Shown: positions 24,645 through 33,422, counted from the stretch's first letter. The stretch: DNA of 64,000 nucleotides from Arthrobacter sp. 24S4-2 (GCF_005280255.1 NZ_CP040018.1:868001-932000), one strand, 5' to 3'. A program made the numbers and translations. Notes: generated by a model not told the origin, from the letters alone.

Positions 24645-25036
24645 CGCGAATCGACCCCGACGTCACCGGGATTATCTTCAGGGGGTCGATCGAATGACTG
24701 CCGATCGTGGCCTCGTCGCGACAGGGCCACCAACCGCGAGCTTATGGACCCAGCGCAACCGGTCAACCCCAGCGGACGAAATCGCTAGGCCAACACCTGT
24801 GGCCCACGCTAGAGTGGCGCCCAACGGCGCTTGACATGCACAAACAGGGTCGGTCCAGGCCGAAGCCGCATCGGACCCCGATAGAACCTTGGAAGTGGGC
24901 ACCGTCGACAAGCCACAGCGTGCTTCCGCCGACGGGCCTTTCTCCCTGGTTGCGTAGTGCTTAGGGCACGGAGTTTGCAACCGTGGTTCGGACGGATGTC
25001 CCCAGGCTGCTGCGGCTGAAACAGCAACAGCAGCTG
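24645..25036. other. Non-coding stretch of the island
   Basis: About 390 bases without a supported gene. An inverted repeat, ATCGACCCC with GGGGTCGAT (24650-24690), follows the SUKH remnant and may end its transcript. Confidence 0.45.
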
Positions 25037-25633
25037 CTAGCCCAATCGATACGTTGGTCCGACGCCCTCGGGGATGCCCCTGTGTACGTGCGGGATGTAC
25101 ACGAGCTTCTGCGTGCGGCCGTCGAGCACGGTCGACTCGACGAGCTCGAGGTCGAACTCTGGCCCGTCGTGGAAGAGGGAGGCGTAGCCTGCCTGTCCCG
25201 TAATGGCAGGGAAGAGCATGACCTCGAGCCGGTCGACCAGTCCGGCCGCGAGAAGGGCGCGATTAAGCGAGATACTGCCGTGGGAGCGCATGGGGACATC
25301 CGTCTCGCGCTTCAGTCGCTCGACCGCCGTCACCGCGTCCTCGTTGACGAGTGTCGAGTTCTGCCACCCGAGCGGCTCTTCGAGCGTGCTTGAGAACACG
25401 ATCTTCGGCAACGTGTTCAGGCTGTCGTAGTAGGGCTCGTCGTACTCGACCACGAACTTCCTGAATTCCCTGAACGTCGTGGCACCGAACACGAGCACCT
25501 GATCCTGCGCGAAGGTGTGCACCCGGTCCTCGCGGAGCTCAGGGCCCTCCTTGCCCCAATAACCGGGCCAGCCTCTCGCCGACCCGTTACCGTCGAGACT
25601 GCTGAAGAAGTCGACCGTAAAGGAAGCCATCAC
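25037..25633 (-). CDS. Dihydrofolate reductase-like protein (RibD C-terminal family)
   Basis: A 198-aa protein of the RibD_C/YyaP-YwjB type: N-terminal ASFTVDFFSSLDGNGSA, then VLVFGATTFREF, PKIVFSSTL, RSHGSISLNRALLAAGLVDRL and FPAITGQAGYASLF. The family uses a nucleotide-binding DHFR fold, and most members have no known reaction. It is island cargo on the minus strand, probably transcribed alone. The gene is intact. Confidence 0.88.
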   Translation of the reverse strand: MMASFTVDFFSSLDGNGSARGWPGYWGKEGPELREDRVHTFAQDQVLVFGATTFREFRKFVVEYDEPYYDSLNTLPKIVFSSTLEEPLGWQNSTLVNEDAVTAVERLKRETDVPMRSHGSISLNRALLAAGLVDRLEVMLFPAITGQAGYASLFHDGPEFDLELVESTVLDGRTQKLVYIPHVHRGIPEGVGPTYRLG

Positions 25634-26068
25634 TCCACAGTAACTGAACTAACAGGACTCGGGGATAGTGGATTTGCGGAGGTTGTGGACGTGGAAATTT
25701 CCTGCCGTCCGTGAAGATTCACTTGCGCGCTCTGGCTTTGCGGAGCAGCGCAATTTGACTCTTGTCCACGGGCCAGCTGCTGCCCGTGCATCATCCGGGC
25801 TCCAGTTGGCCTGCTTTGCCGTGGCACAGAGGGCATGCTTTCGCAGTTGCAGTTGCAGTCGTAGCTGCAGTCGTAGCGAAGGAGTACAGCCTTAGACAAT
25901 TTGAGGTGATCTCAGCGCAGAAGGCGCCACCGCCTGCACCGCGAACTGTGCCGACGACTTCGGACATTCCGTGCAGTCGACTTCGGACAACGACAGTAGT
26001 CATCTGGAGCACCCTATTAGGAGACGCACCCTAGCGCATCCCCTCCTGGCGGATTGCTCGCGCGAGGG
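25634..26068. other. Non-coding stretch with a short imperfect repeat
   Basis: No supported gene. Bases 25843-25878 hold a short tandem of GCAGTTGCAGTT and two near-identical copies of GCAGTCGTAGC. The rest shows no recognisable structure. Confidence 0.45.
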
Positions 26069-26635
26069 CTACCGGGCAGGCATCACGGAAGAGGCGCCGA
26101 GCCTGCGGAGCTTGAGGCCAGAGGCGATCAAAAGCAAACCCACGACGACGGTAAACGTCGCCAGGAGCGCCACCACGCTCAGGAATCCGGTGCCGGGATT
26201 AACGAGGACAAACAGCCCAAACAAGGTGGTGACAAACCCTGTCATCAACCAGATCCACCAGGCCCTGATCGTCGTTCTGGCATCCATGGCCAAGATGATC
26301 TGCGAAATCCCCAGGAGCAGGGCCCATGTTCCAATGAGGAAGGCCAACGCCGCGGCGGTGATGCCCGGCCACGCAACGGCTACCAGGCCAGCCGCTACGG
26401 AGATGATGCCGCCAATCATGCTCCAACGGGAGTGGCGCGAAGGGTCGTAGAAGTAATGCGCCACATCGGTGAGTCCATCGGCGATGGCGTACACACCGAA
26501 CACGTAGACGAGGCCAAATACAGTGGCGACCGGCAAGGAAGCAACCACGAGGCCAAAAAGAATGGCCAACGCTCCCCGGAGCAGGAGTGCCGTTCCGGAA
26601 TGTTGAAACAATTTGCGTCCTGTGGTGTCGGACAT
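26069..26635 (-). CDS. HdeD family membrane protein (DUF308)
   Basis: A 188-aa integral membrane protein with six predicted helices in paired repeats, such as LLLRGALAILFGLVVASLPV, FGLVYVFGVYAIADG, MIGGIISVAAGLVAVAWPG and WALLLGISQIILAMD. HdeD is linked to acid resistance in enteric bacteria; in actinobacteria the family is common and its role unclear. It is the last intact cargo gene before the broken gene at the island's far end. Confidence 0.88.
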   Translation of the reverse strand: MSDTTGRKLFQHSGTALLLRGALAILFGLVVASLPVATVFGLVYVFGVYAIADGLTDVAHYFYDPSRHSRWSMIGGIISVAAGLVAVAWPGITAAALAFLIGTWALLLGISQIILAMDARTTIRAWWIWLMTGFVTTLFGLFVLVNPGTGFLSVVALLATFTVVVGLLLIASGLKLRRLGASSVMPAR

Positions 26636-26747
26636 AGGGCCAGTTTAGTGGAATGCGATCCAGTACAACACAGGAACGGCGTGATGATTTGGATTGCAAG
26701 ACCTATCCCGGTCTGTGTGTAGAGCCAAGACCTCAGCCACGATGCGT

Positions 26748-27373
26748 TCAACATGGGGGTGCCGCACCCCGATAACCGGGTGGATTGTTTTCTCCCCGGG
26801 CTTCCCCACATGACTTGCCATGTTCAGCCCAACCCAGCCCAGGTTGTGACGTCCATTCGTCGTATGTTTCATTTGTCTCGTCCAGGAGGCGCCTGCTGTC
26901 GGAGAGGCGGGCCGAATAGGCAACAGCTTCTGGCCGAGCAGCGGCGGAGGCTAGCTTTCTGAGGATTTCGAACACCTGCCACCTGTCCTGGTATGTCTTC
27001 TCGCCGATCGAGAGATGCTCCACGAACAGCGGCCGGAGCTGCTTGTGTAGCCTGTGAGACCGCCGGACCGCGAAGCATCTGCGAAGTTCTGGATCTCGCT
27101 GAGGAGCCACTGGTCGGCCGTCTCGTTTCCCCAGTACGCGGTGGCAGCCATGGCCGAGGTGAGTGCAGTTGATGCTTCTTCGAGCCTGCTGAGCATGCCC
27201 CCATAGGCGCCGTTCTCGGACACTGCCCCGGTGTAGCTGAGCAGCTCCGAGGACGCCTGCACCCTGACGTCCGTCCAGGCGGAGGACATCGATACCGTGC
27301 CGCTCGAGGAGATGACTGGTTCGTTTGGCGTGACGTTCGGCGTCGTCCGCGAAAAACTCTCCTGGATTCCGTG
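26748..27373 (-). pseudogene. Broken hypothetical gene at the distal end of the island
   Basis: Two minus-strand frames read as one mostly helical protein. The upstream part, seen from ATG 27289 and open back to about 27373, includes SSAWTDVRVQASSELLSYTG and AYWGNETADQWLLSEIQNFA. The downstream part in the next frame includes HKQLRPLFVEHLSIGEK and TYQDRWQVFEILRKLASAAA, ending at 26748. They meet near 27070-27080 and need a frame change. No start codon with a ribosome site was found. The family is not recognised. It abuts the distal repeat, the place where an integrase would often be, but no integrase motif is visible. Confidence 0.5.
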
Positions 27374-27413
27374 TCAAACCAGCTTGTTTCGGCGACTTCT
27401 TAAGGACCGGGGC

Positions 27414-27454
27414 GTAAAGCGGGGGTCGTCGGTTCGAATCCGACAGGAGGCTCC
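27414..27454 (+). repeat. attachment-site repeat, distal copy (ancestral tRNA-Thr 3' end)
   Basis: A direct copy of the tRNA-Thr 3' half, from the anticodon to four bases past the acceptor stem, with one mismatch at 27448. Its AGGAGGC end pairs perfectly with the GCCTCCT arm of the gene at 20553, so this copy is likely the original chromosomal 3' end displaced by integration. It is not a tRNA gene, as there is no 5' half. Confidence 0.88.
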
Positions 27455-27508
27455 ACTCCTTCAGGGCCGCGTGCAGCTGGCGCAGCAACGGCCGCGGCCC
27501 GACCGGCA

Positions 27509-27859
27509 TCACGAGTCGGCGTCGATCTTCTCCAGCAGGTCCTTGGCCGCCCTGGCGATTTCATCGTGGTGGTATTGCGCCGCCCGACTTTCCAGGGAAA
27601 CAACCGCGCACCGGTGGACCTTCTTGAAATCGCCAAAGGGAAAACTCACACGGCCCTTGGTGCCTTCCGACTCGTCAGGGTCCAGCCCCAGGTGCCACTT
27701 CGAAAACTCCGAAAAGCCGTGCTTCTTGATGAAGGCGTTTTCCTCCTCCGCCGACGGCGCATGTTCGCTCCAGTCATCCCGGGTGTCGCGGACAACCTTC
27801 CCGGCTTTCACGAGGCTGCGGGCGTGGTCCAGGGCTTTCTGGTTGAGCTTTGTGGCCAT
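27509..27859 (-). CDS. Conserved hypothetical protein
   Basis: A 116-aa soluble protein with ATG 27859 behind GGAGG. Visible blocks: MATKLNQKALDHARSLVKAG, DDWSEHAPSAEEENAFIKKH, FSEFSKWHLG and FPFGDFKKVHRCAV. It resembles small actinobacterial proteins of unknown function. It lies just outside the island and is the first core gene after it. No function proposed. Confidence 0.8.
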   Translation of the reverse strand: MATKLNQKALDHARSLVKAGKVVRDTRDDWSEHAPSAEEENAFIKKHGFSEFSKWHLGLDPDESEGTKGRVSFPFGDFKKVHRCAVVSLESRAAQYHHDEIARAAKDLLEKIDADS

Positions 27860-28006
27860 GTGATACCTCCGGCTCTCGGATCTTCTGGTGCCTCAAGACT
27901 AGAACCGCGTTTCTGCGGCCGCTAGAACCCGGCAGTCCTGAAAACGTAACGCCGCGGAGACTGCTCCGAAACGTCCCCACAACATGGGACGCCTAACTTG
28001 GGCGCT

Positions 28007-28228
28007 ATGAAAACAATCCTGTTCGCCCGAATCTCCAGGTGGTTCGAGGCCCGACCCATGGCTTCCGCTGCATCCGCTGAGGGTCACAGCGCCTGGGAGC
28101 AGGGCAATTGCGCCATCGCCGATGTCACCCGATGGGGCTGGCTCCCCGCGCTCAGCGGAGTGGCCGTTGCGGCCGAGCATGCCGCGCGGGCGCACCGGGA
28201 ATCGGCCGCCCCGGCGGGCGGGGAATAG
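28007..28228 (+). CDS. Possible small hypothetical protein
   Basis: A 73-aa open frame from ATG 28007 (MKTILFARISRWFEARP) with good third-position GC but no ribosome site. An overlapping minus-strand frame exists. It may be real or chance; no family is recognised. Confidence 0.2.
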   Translation: MKTILFARISRWFEARPMASAASAEGHSAWEQGNCAIADVTRWGWLPALSGVAVAAEHAARAHRESAAPAGGE

Positions 28229-28383
28229 CCGCCGAACAGGCTGTTGAGGGCCCGGGCCCGGCCGCCTGGCGACGCAATCTGTCGGGTTGAACACACTATT
28301 CTTCGAGAGCGTGCATAATGTCCTAAACTGCTTCACTGAGGTGCCTGAAATGGCGCTGCGCAGCAACGAAAGTGAACCACGCT

Positions 28384-28686
28384 ATGGCTACCGATTACGA
28401 CGCCCCACGCAAGACAGAAGAAGAGTCTCCCGCAGAATCGCTGGAGGCCCTTCAGGCGTCCCGTGGCGGCGGAGCGCAGACGGCCGTTATCGACGTTGAC
28501 GAGAACGATACGGCCGAAGGCATTGACCTTCCCGGAGCGGACCTTTCCGGCGAAGAGCTTACGGTCATTGTTGTTCCCGAGCAGTCCGATGAATTCACCT
28601 GCTCCTCCTGCTTCCTGGTCCGTCACCGGTCACAGGTGGCCAAGGAAAAGAACGGCCTGAAGTACTGCCGCGACTGCGAAGGCTAA
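28384..28686 (+). CDS. DUF4193 family protein, zinc-ribbon-like
   Basis: A 100-aa actinobacterial protein. The N-terminus is acidic and disordered (MATDYDAPRKTEEESPAESL). The C-terminus carries two CxxC pairs, FTCSSCFLVRH and KYCRDCEG, probably binding one zinc. DUF4193 proteins are widespread in this phylum and unstudied as far as I know. ATG 28384 was chosen because it starts the conserved MATDYD segment. Confidence 0.9.
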   Translation: MATDYDAPRKTEEESPAESLEALQASRGGGAQTAVIDVDENDTAEGIDLPGADLSGEELTVIVVPEQSDEFTCSSCFLVRHRSQVAKEKNGLKYCRDCEG

Positions 28687-29012
28687 GTCAGCTTTCCAGC
28701 GCGTGCCAACTTACTCGCGCCGACTTAACAGCACGGCATGACCAGGCGCCGGCAGCCCGCAAGGGCGGCCGGCGCCTCGCTGCATCCCGGAAAATTACGG
28801 ACCCCGCCGCCGTCGTTATCCGACATCACGGAACCAGCTTCAAGAGCCGTCCCGACCCCTGCGGAACCCGTCAAAAAGCGATCGCCAAAACACCGTCCCG
28901 TAACCTGCGGAGCGGCAGACTAACGGTTGGGCGCCGAACCCGTTCCACCCCTCGTTTTAGTGTCATCTCGCTCCTACGCTTGAGTTATCTCATCACTCCA
29001 GAGGTGGCTGAA
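28687..29012. other. Intergenic stretch
   Basis: About 325 bases. A short open frame at 28738-28923 is proline/arginine-rich with no ribosome site and is not supported. No terminator or promoter is clear. Confidence 0.4.
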
Positions 29013-29555
29013 ATGAAGAAGTTCCAAGTATGGTTTGCCGCCATCCTGATGGCAGCAGGATTAGGCCTCGTGGCGCCAGCGCCGGCGTCAGCCTCTTATT
29101 GCGGCCTGGTATGGGGATCGCTGGCCAAAGCCGAAGCGGCCCTGAGCAGAGCGCAGCTCACCGACGTGCGGACCGGGCAGCACTACTGCTTCGACCGCCT
29201 GGTGGTTGACCTCAACGGGCCGGTGCAGGGGTACACGGTGCGGTACGTCCCCGCCGTGGTGCAGGACGGTTCGGGATTGCCGGTTCCCCTGCGGGGGCGG
29301 GCATTCCTGCAGGTCACCGTCAATGCACCCGCGTACGACGACGGCGGCCACGCCACGTACAACCCGGCCGACAGGAACGAACTGACCAACGTTGGTGGCT
29401 ACCAGACCTTCCGGCAGGTGGCCTGGGCGGGCAGTTTCGAAGGCTATTCAACCCTCGGCCTGGGCGTCCGCGGACGACTTCCCTTCAGGGTCTTCACCCT
29501 GGACGGGCCCGGGACCGGATCGCGGCTGGTGGTTGACGTGGCCCACTACTGGTGA
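29013..29555 (+). CDS. Secreted AMIN-like domain protein
   Basis: A 180-aa exported protein. The signal peptide is MKKFQVWFAAILMAAGLGL, cleaved near APASA-SYCG. The mature part has FDRLVVDLNGPVQGYTVRYV and RGRAFLQVTVNAPAYD, typical of the actinobacterial AMIN-like domain thought to contact the envelope. Two cysteines, SYCGL and QHYCFD, could form a disulfide. ATG 29013 follows GAGGTGG. Monocistronic, with a hairpin after it. Confidence 0.85.
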   Translation: MKKFQVWFAAILMAAGLGLVAPAPASASYCGLVWGSLAKAEAALSRAQLTDVRTGQHYCFDRLVVDLNGPVQGYTVRYVPAVVQDGSGLPVPLRGRAFLQVTVNAPAYDDGGHATYNPADRNELTNVGGYQTFRQVAWAGSFEGYSTLGLGVRGRLPFRVFTLDGPGTGSRLVVDVAHYW

Positions 29556-29599
29556 GCCGTCGGGGCTGATGCACGGCAAGGCCCGCTAGCAAACAACAC

Positions 29600-29642
29600 T
29601 GCGGGCCCCGCTCCGGAGAAACTTCCGGACGGGGCCTGCGGT
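29600..29642. terminator. Hairpin between convergent genes
   Basis: An interrupted stem, GCGGGCCCCG-CCGGA with TCCGG-CGGGGCCTGC, lies between the AMIN-like gene and the permease, which converge here. Confidence 0.6.
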
Positions 29643-29689
29643 GTGCGCCGGCTACGGGCTGTCACTCGCCGGGTCCTGCGTGGTTGGTG

Positions 29690-31258
29690 CTACTCGGGAA
29701 CCACCAGGGCAGGGGTGTCCTTGCGGATGGTCTCACCGCGGAAGAACCCCGGCCGCAGCCGGGCCATGATGAGCATAAACACGGCGCCGAGCGCCAGGAT
29801 CCCGATGCCGAGCACAAACACGAGCCCCACACCGAAGATCTCCGAGCCGCTGCCGAACTCGGGAGCCCAACTGTCGACCGCGGTCTGGAAGAACACCACG
29901 GTGAGCACCAGGCCGCCCAGGACCGGGAACAGCAGGCGCATCAGGAAGTTGCGGACGCTGGAGAACAAGCTGTGCCGGAAGTACCAAGAACAGGCGAACG
30001 CTGTCAGGGCGTAGTAGAAGCAGATCATGAGGCCCAACGCCATAATGGTGTCGTTGAGGACGTTTTCGCTGACAACCTTCATGATTGCGTAGAACCCGCC
30101 GGAGATCAGCCCGGCCATGAGCGTGGCATATCCGGGCGATCCGAACCGCTTGCTGACCGTGGCAAAGCGCGCCGGCAGGGCGCCGTAGTGGCCCATGGCC
30201 AGCATGCTGCGGGCCGGGGATGCCATGGTGGACTGCAGCGATGATGCGGTGCCGGACAGCACGGCCAGGGACATCAGGATGGCCAGCGGGCCCATTACCG
30301 GGGAGGCCAGGGCGGCAAAGACGTTCTGCTGGTTGTCCGGATTGTTCAGCCCGATGCTGTCGGCACCGACGCCGGCCACCATCATGGTTGCCACGATCAC
30401 CGCGATGTACAGGCCGAGAACGGCGATCGCCGTCGTCGTGCCGGCCTTGCCGGCAGTTCCCTTACCGCCCTTGGTTTCCTCGTTCACGGTCAGGCAGACG
30501 TCCCAGCCCCAGTAGACGAAGACCGCCAGGGACATGCCGGCAGTGAACTGTTCAAAACTTTCGATCTTCGCGGGGTTGAACCAGTCCCAGCTGAAGCTGA
30601 TGGCGGTGGGGGAATCACCGGAGGTGGCGTGGGCGACGGCCATGACGATGAAGACCGCCAGGACGACAATCTGGAACCCGACCATGCTGTACTGCACGAG
30701 CTTGGTGGCGTGCAGGCCGCGGTAGCTGACCCAGACGGCGAGTGCAACGAACACCAGGCAGGTAGCGATGTTCAGCGCCTTGTTGGAGGTCAGGTCCGCG
30801 AGCTCGGGATTGCCGAACACCTGGGCCAGGAAGAGGTAGAAGAAGTCCACCGCGACGCCCGCCAGGTTGGACAGGACGATGATGTTCGCGGCGAGGAGCC
30901 CCCAGCCGCCCATCCAGCCCACGAACGGGCCGAAAGCCTTGGTGGCCCACGTGAACGTGGTGCCGCTGTCCGGGGAATCGGCGTTGAGCTCGCGGTAGGC
31001 GAACGCCACGAGGATCATGGGGATGAACGCGATGATGAAGATTGCCGGCAGCTGCACGCCCACGGCGCTCACGGCAGGCCCGAGCGAACTGGTCAGACTG
31101 TACGCTGGCGCGACCGAGGAGATGCCAAGCACAACGACGGCGAGGAGGCCCAGCTGGCCGCCCTTTAGTCCTTTTCCGGTGATGCCGTGCCGTGTCCCGG
31201 CGGCATCGGTAACGGAGGTGTGGCCTGGCGTGGAGCTTTGGCGGATGGTGTGGGTCAT
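29690..31258 (-). CDS. APC family amino acid / polyamine permease
   Basis: A 522-aa permease with about 12 membrane helices. The first helix carries LAVVVLGISSVAPAYSLTSSL, the unwound APC substrate motif. ATG 31258 (MTHTIRQSS) begins the protein; the longer open frame upstream is out of phase with aguA and is not coding. It is the third gene of the agmatine operon (gap 29 bases), so agmatine or putrescine is the likely substrate by context, not by motif. Confidence 0.9.
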   Translation of the reverse strand: MTHTIRQSSTPGHTSVTDAAGTRHGITGKGLKGGQLGLLAVVVLGISSVAPAYSLTSSLGPAVSAVGVQLPAIFIIAFIPMILVAFAYRELNADSPDSGTTFTWATKAFGPFVGWMGGWGLLAANIIVLSNLAGVAVDFFYLFLAQVFGNPELADLTSNKALNIATCLVFVALAVWVSYRGLHATKLVQYSMVGFQIVVLAVFIVMAVAHATSGDSPTAISFSWDWFNPAKIESFEQFTAGMSLAVFVYWGWDVCLTVNEETKGGKGTAGKAGTTTAIAVLGLYIAVIVATMMVAGVGADSIGLNNPDNQQNVFAALASPVMGPLAILMSLAVLSGTASSLQSTMASPARSMLAMGHYGALPARFATVSKRFGSPGYATLMAGLISGGFYAIMKVVSENVLNDTIMALGLMICFYYALTAFACSWYFRHSLFSSVRNFLMRLLFPVLGGLVLTVVFFQTAVDSWAPEFGSGSEIFGVGLVFVLGIGILALGAVFMLIMARLRPGFFRGETIRKDTPALVVPE

Positions 31259-31287
31259 GTCCGGCCCTTTCAGGGAGTGAGCAGGTT

Positions 31288-32313
31288 CTAGGAGGCAGCA
31301 GGCTGCTGCTGGGTGATGCAGTGGATGCCGCCGCCCCTGGCGAAGAGCTCGCGGGCGTCGACGCCCATGATCCGGCGACCGGGGTAGGCATCGGCGAGGA
31401 TCCGGAGGGCCTTCTCGTCGTTGGGGTCCGAGAAGGTGCAGGCGATCACGCCGCCGTTGACCACCAGATGGTTGATGTAGCTGTAGTCCACAAAGCCCTC
31501 GCCGTCGCTGAGCGTGGCGGGCGCGGGGACTTCGATGATGTTCCATTCGCGGCCTGCAGCGTCCCGCGTGGTGGACAGGAAGCTGATGATCTCGCGGCTG
31601 ACCTCGAAATCGGGATGGGCGGGGTCCTGCTGGGAATGGACCAGAAGCGTGCCGGGGGAGGGGATGGCGGCCACGATGTCCACGTGTCCGCGGGTGCCGA
31701 ACCGCTCGGAGTCCCTGGTGAGGCCGCGGGGAAGCCAGATCACCCGGGTGGCGCCGATGGTCCGGGCGAGTTCGGCTTCGACGTCTGCCCTGGACAGCCC
31801 CGGATTGCGTCCCGGGTCCAGCTGCACGGTTTGGGTCACCAGCACGGTTCCCTCGCCGTCCACTTGGATGCCGCCGCCTTCGTTGACCAGGGCCGAGGCG
31901 ATGTGGCGGGCACCGGACCGGCCGGAGACTTCCGCCCCGATCAGCGAGTCCTTGTCCCAGCGGGCCCAGTCCTGCGCGCCCCACCCGTTGAAGACCCAGT
32001 CGACCGCGCCGAGGCGCCCCTCAGAGTCCAGGACGAACGTCGGGCCGATGTCCCGCATCCATGCGTCGTTGAGGTCCGCGGTGAGCACCTCGACGGCGGG
32101 ATCCAGGTAGCGCGCGGCGGTGCCGACGTCGTCGGGGGTCACCACTACGGTGACCGGCTCAAACTGGACGGCGGCGTTCGCGACGGCGGCCCAGACGGAC
32201 CGCGCGGCGTGGGCTTCTTCTTCGGTGTCGCCGAGGGTGTACCCGCCGGTGGGGAACGCCATCCAGACGCGGTCCTGTGGAGCCGTCTCGGACGGCATGC
32301 GCCACGCGCTCAT
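31288..32313 (-). CDS. aguA: Agmatine deiminase
   Basis: Converts agmatine to N-carbamoylputrescine and ammonia. The 341-aa PAD-type enzyme shows LNDAWMRDIGPTFVLD, NEGGGIQVDGEGT, TRGHVDIVAA (His/Asp) and the C-terminal catalytic Cys in GGGIHCITQQQ. ATG 32313 overlaps the end of the amidase gene by four bases (ATGA), so the two are translationally coupled. Confidence 0.93.
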   Translation of the reverse strand: MSAWRMPSETAPQDRVWMAFPTGGYTLGDTEEEAHAARSVWAAVANAAVQFEPVTVVVTPDDVGTAARYLDPAVEVLTADLNDAWMRDIGPTFVLDSEGRLGAVDWVFNGWGAQDWARWDKDSLIGAEVSGRSGARHIASALVNEGGGIQVDGEGTVLVTQTVQLDPGRNPGLSRADVEAELARTIGATRVIWLPRGLTRDSERFGTRGHVDIVAAIPSPGTLLVHSQQDPAHPDFEVSREIISFLSTTRDAAGREWNIIEVPAPATLSDGEGFVDYSYINHLVVNGGVIACTFSDPNDEKALRILADAYPGRRIMGVDARELFARGGGIHCITQQQPAAS

Positions 32314-33344
32314 GCGGTCACCTCGTGGTACGCGGGTGCTTCGCCGCCGAGCGGTTCGCTGCCGCGGACGGGTTCCGTCAGCCGTCCGTAGGTGTCTGGG
32401 CGGCGGGTGGCAAGGAACGGGAACAGCGTGAGCCAGTCCTTGCGCTGGTCCAGGTCCAGGTCTGCCACGAGGACTGCGGATTCGTCGCGGGGCGCCTGGG
32501 CCAGGATCCGGCCGTAGGGGTCCGAGATGAAGGAGGAGCCGTAGAAGTCCAGTGTCCCTTCGCTTCCCCAGCGGTTGGGGGCCACCATGAACAGGCCGTT
32601 GGCGATGCCGTTGCCGACGATCACCTGCTGCCAGAGCGGCTGGGTGTCGAAGTCCGGGTGGTCCGGTTCGGAGCCGATAGCCGTGGGGTAAACCAGGATT
32701 TCCGCCCCGCCCAGGGAATACAGGCGCGCCAGTTCGGGGAACCATTCATCCCAGCAGGTGGGCATGCCCAGCCTGGCGCCGCCCAGTTCGGCGGGGGAGT
32801 GGACCTCGTAGGCATCCTCGGCGGCCGGGCCCTGGCGGAAGAACTTGTCCTCGTAATAGCCGGCGGTCACCGGGATGTGGAGTTTGTGGGTGCGCGCCAG
32901 CAGTTCACCCTCGGGCGACACCAGAATCGCCGTGTTCAGTCCCAGGCCGTCGTCCGAACCGTCGGGGTTTTCCGTGCGCTGGTACAGGGAGGCGTGGACG
33001 CTTACGCCGTGCCGGCGGGCGGCATCGGTGGCGAAACGGAACGTGGGGCCGGTCAGCAGCTCTTCGGCAATGTCTGACGGCCGGGGGCGGGCGGCCCAGG
33101 GACGGGACGTGTCGTTGCCGGGGAGCGTATCGGCCGGGTAGCGGGACAGCGTCAGTTCCGGCAGGAAGACAACGGTGGCTCCCAGCCGGGCTGCGCGTCC
33201 GATGCCCTCGTCCAGTTCTGCGCGGAGTTTCGCGGCGTCGGCGTGCCAGCGGTGCTGGACCACTCCGATCCGCAGCGCAGGACGGGCGGAGGGCTGGGTC
33301 CGCGCCAGGGAGGCGGGCGGTTCAAGGCAGGTGATTTCAATCAT
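32310..33344 (-). CDS. aguB: N-carbamoylputrescine amidase (nitrilase superfamily)
   Basis: Hydrolyses N-carbamoylputrescine to putrescine, completing the pathway begun by aguA. The 344-aa protein has the Glu-Lys-Cys triad: VVFLPELTLSR, THKLHIPVT and MPTCWDEWFPE. It carries about 25 extra N-terminal residues before the nitrilase core (ALRIGVVQHRW). ATG 33344 follows CTGGAG. First gene of the aguB-aguA-permease operon, with a palindromic operator over its promoter. Confidence 0.92.
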   Translation of the reverse strand: MIEITCLEPPASLARTQPSARPALRIGVVQHRWHADAAKLRAELDEGIGRAARLGATVVFLPELTLSRYPADTLPGNDTSRPWAARPRPSDIAEELLTGPTFRFATDAARRHGVSVHASLYQRTENPDGSDDGLGLNTAILVSPEGELLARTHKLHIPVTAGYYEDKFFRQGPAAEDAYEVHSPAELGGARLGMPTCWDEWFPELARLYSLGGAEILVYPTAIGSEPDHPDFDTQPLWQQVIVGNGIANGLFMVAPNRWGSEGTLDFYGSSFISDPYGRILAQAPRDESAVLVADLDLDQRKDWLTLFPFLATRRPDTYGRLTEPVRGSEPLGGEAPAYHEVTA

Positions 33345-33371
33345 GGTGAATACTCCAGTGAGACGACGATC

Positions 33372-33422
33372 ACTAAATGAATGGCGTTCATTTAGTATCC
33401 ACGTCACACTGCCGCGTGGCAA
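33372..33422 (-). promoter_or_regulatory. Promoter and perfect palindromic operator of the agmatine operon
   Basis: On the minus strand TTGCCA (33422-33417), 17 bases, then GATACT (33399-33394). Overlapping the -10 is a perfect inverted repeat, ACTAAATGAA (33372-33381) and TTCATTTAGT (33387-33396), around five bases. This is typical of TetR-family operators. No TetR gene adjoins the operon, so the regulator is probably elsewhere. Confidence 0.75.

Larger units (their letters stand above)
20588..27454. mobile_element. Genomic island integrated in tRNA-Thr
   Basis: About 6.9 kb lies between the 41-bp direct repeats. Contents in order: IS110 element, small membrane protein, GNAT enzyme, SUKH remnant, RibD-type reductase, HdeD-like membrane protein and a broken helical-protein gene. 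Over a third is non-coding, much more than elsewhere in the window. No integrase gene is visible, so the island appears decayed and immobile. Flanking genes on both sides are normal core genes. Confidence 0.8.

Noticed and set aside
27414..27454. A second tRNA-Thr gene
   Set aside because: Only the 3' half is present, with no D arm or 5' acceptor strand; it is an attachment-site repeat.
28738..28923. A 61-aa plus-strand frame
   Set aside because: No ribosome site, Pro/Arg-rich chance composition and no recognisable family.
29690..31984. An N-terminal extension of the permease to 764 aa
   Set aside because: The extra part overlaps aguA in another frame and is Arg/Gly-rich; ATG 31258 begins the true APC fold.
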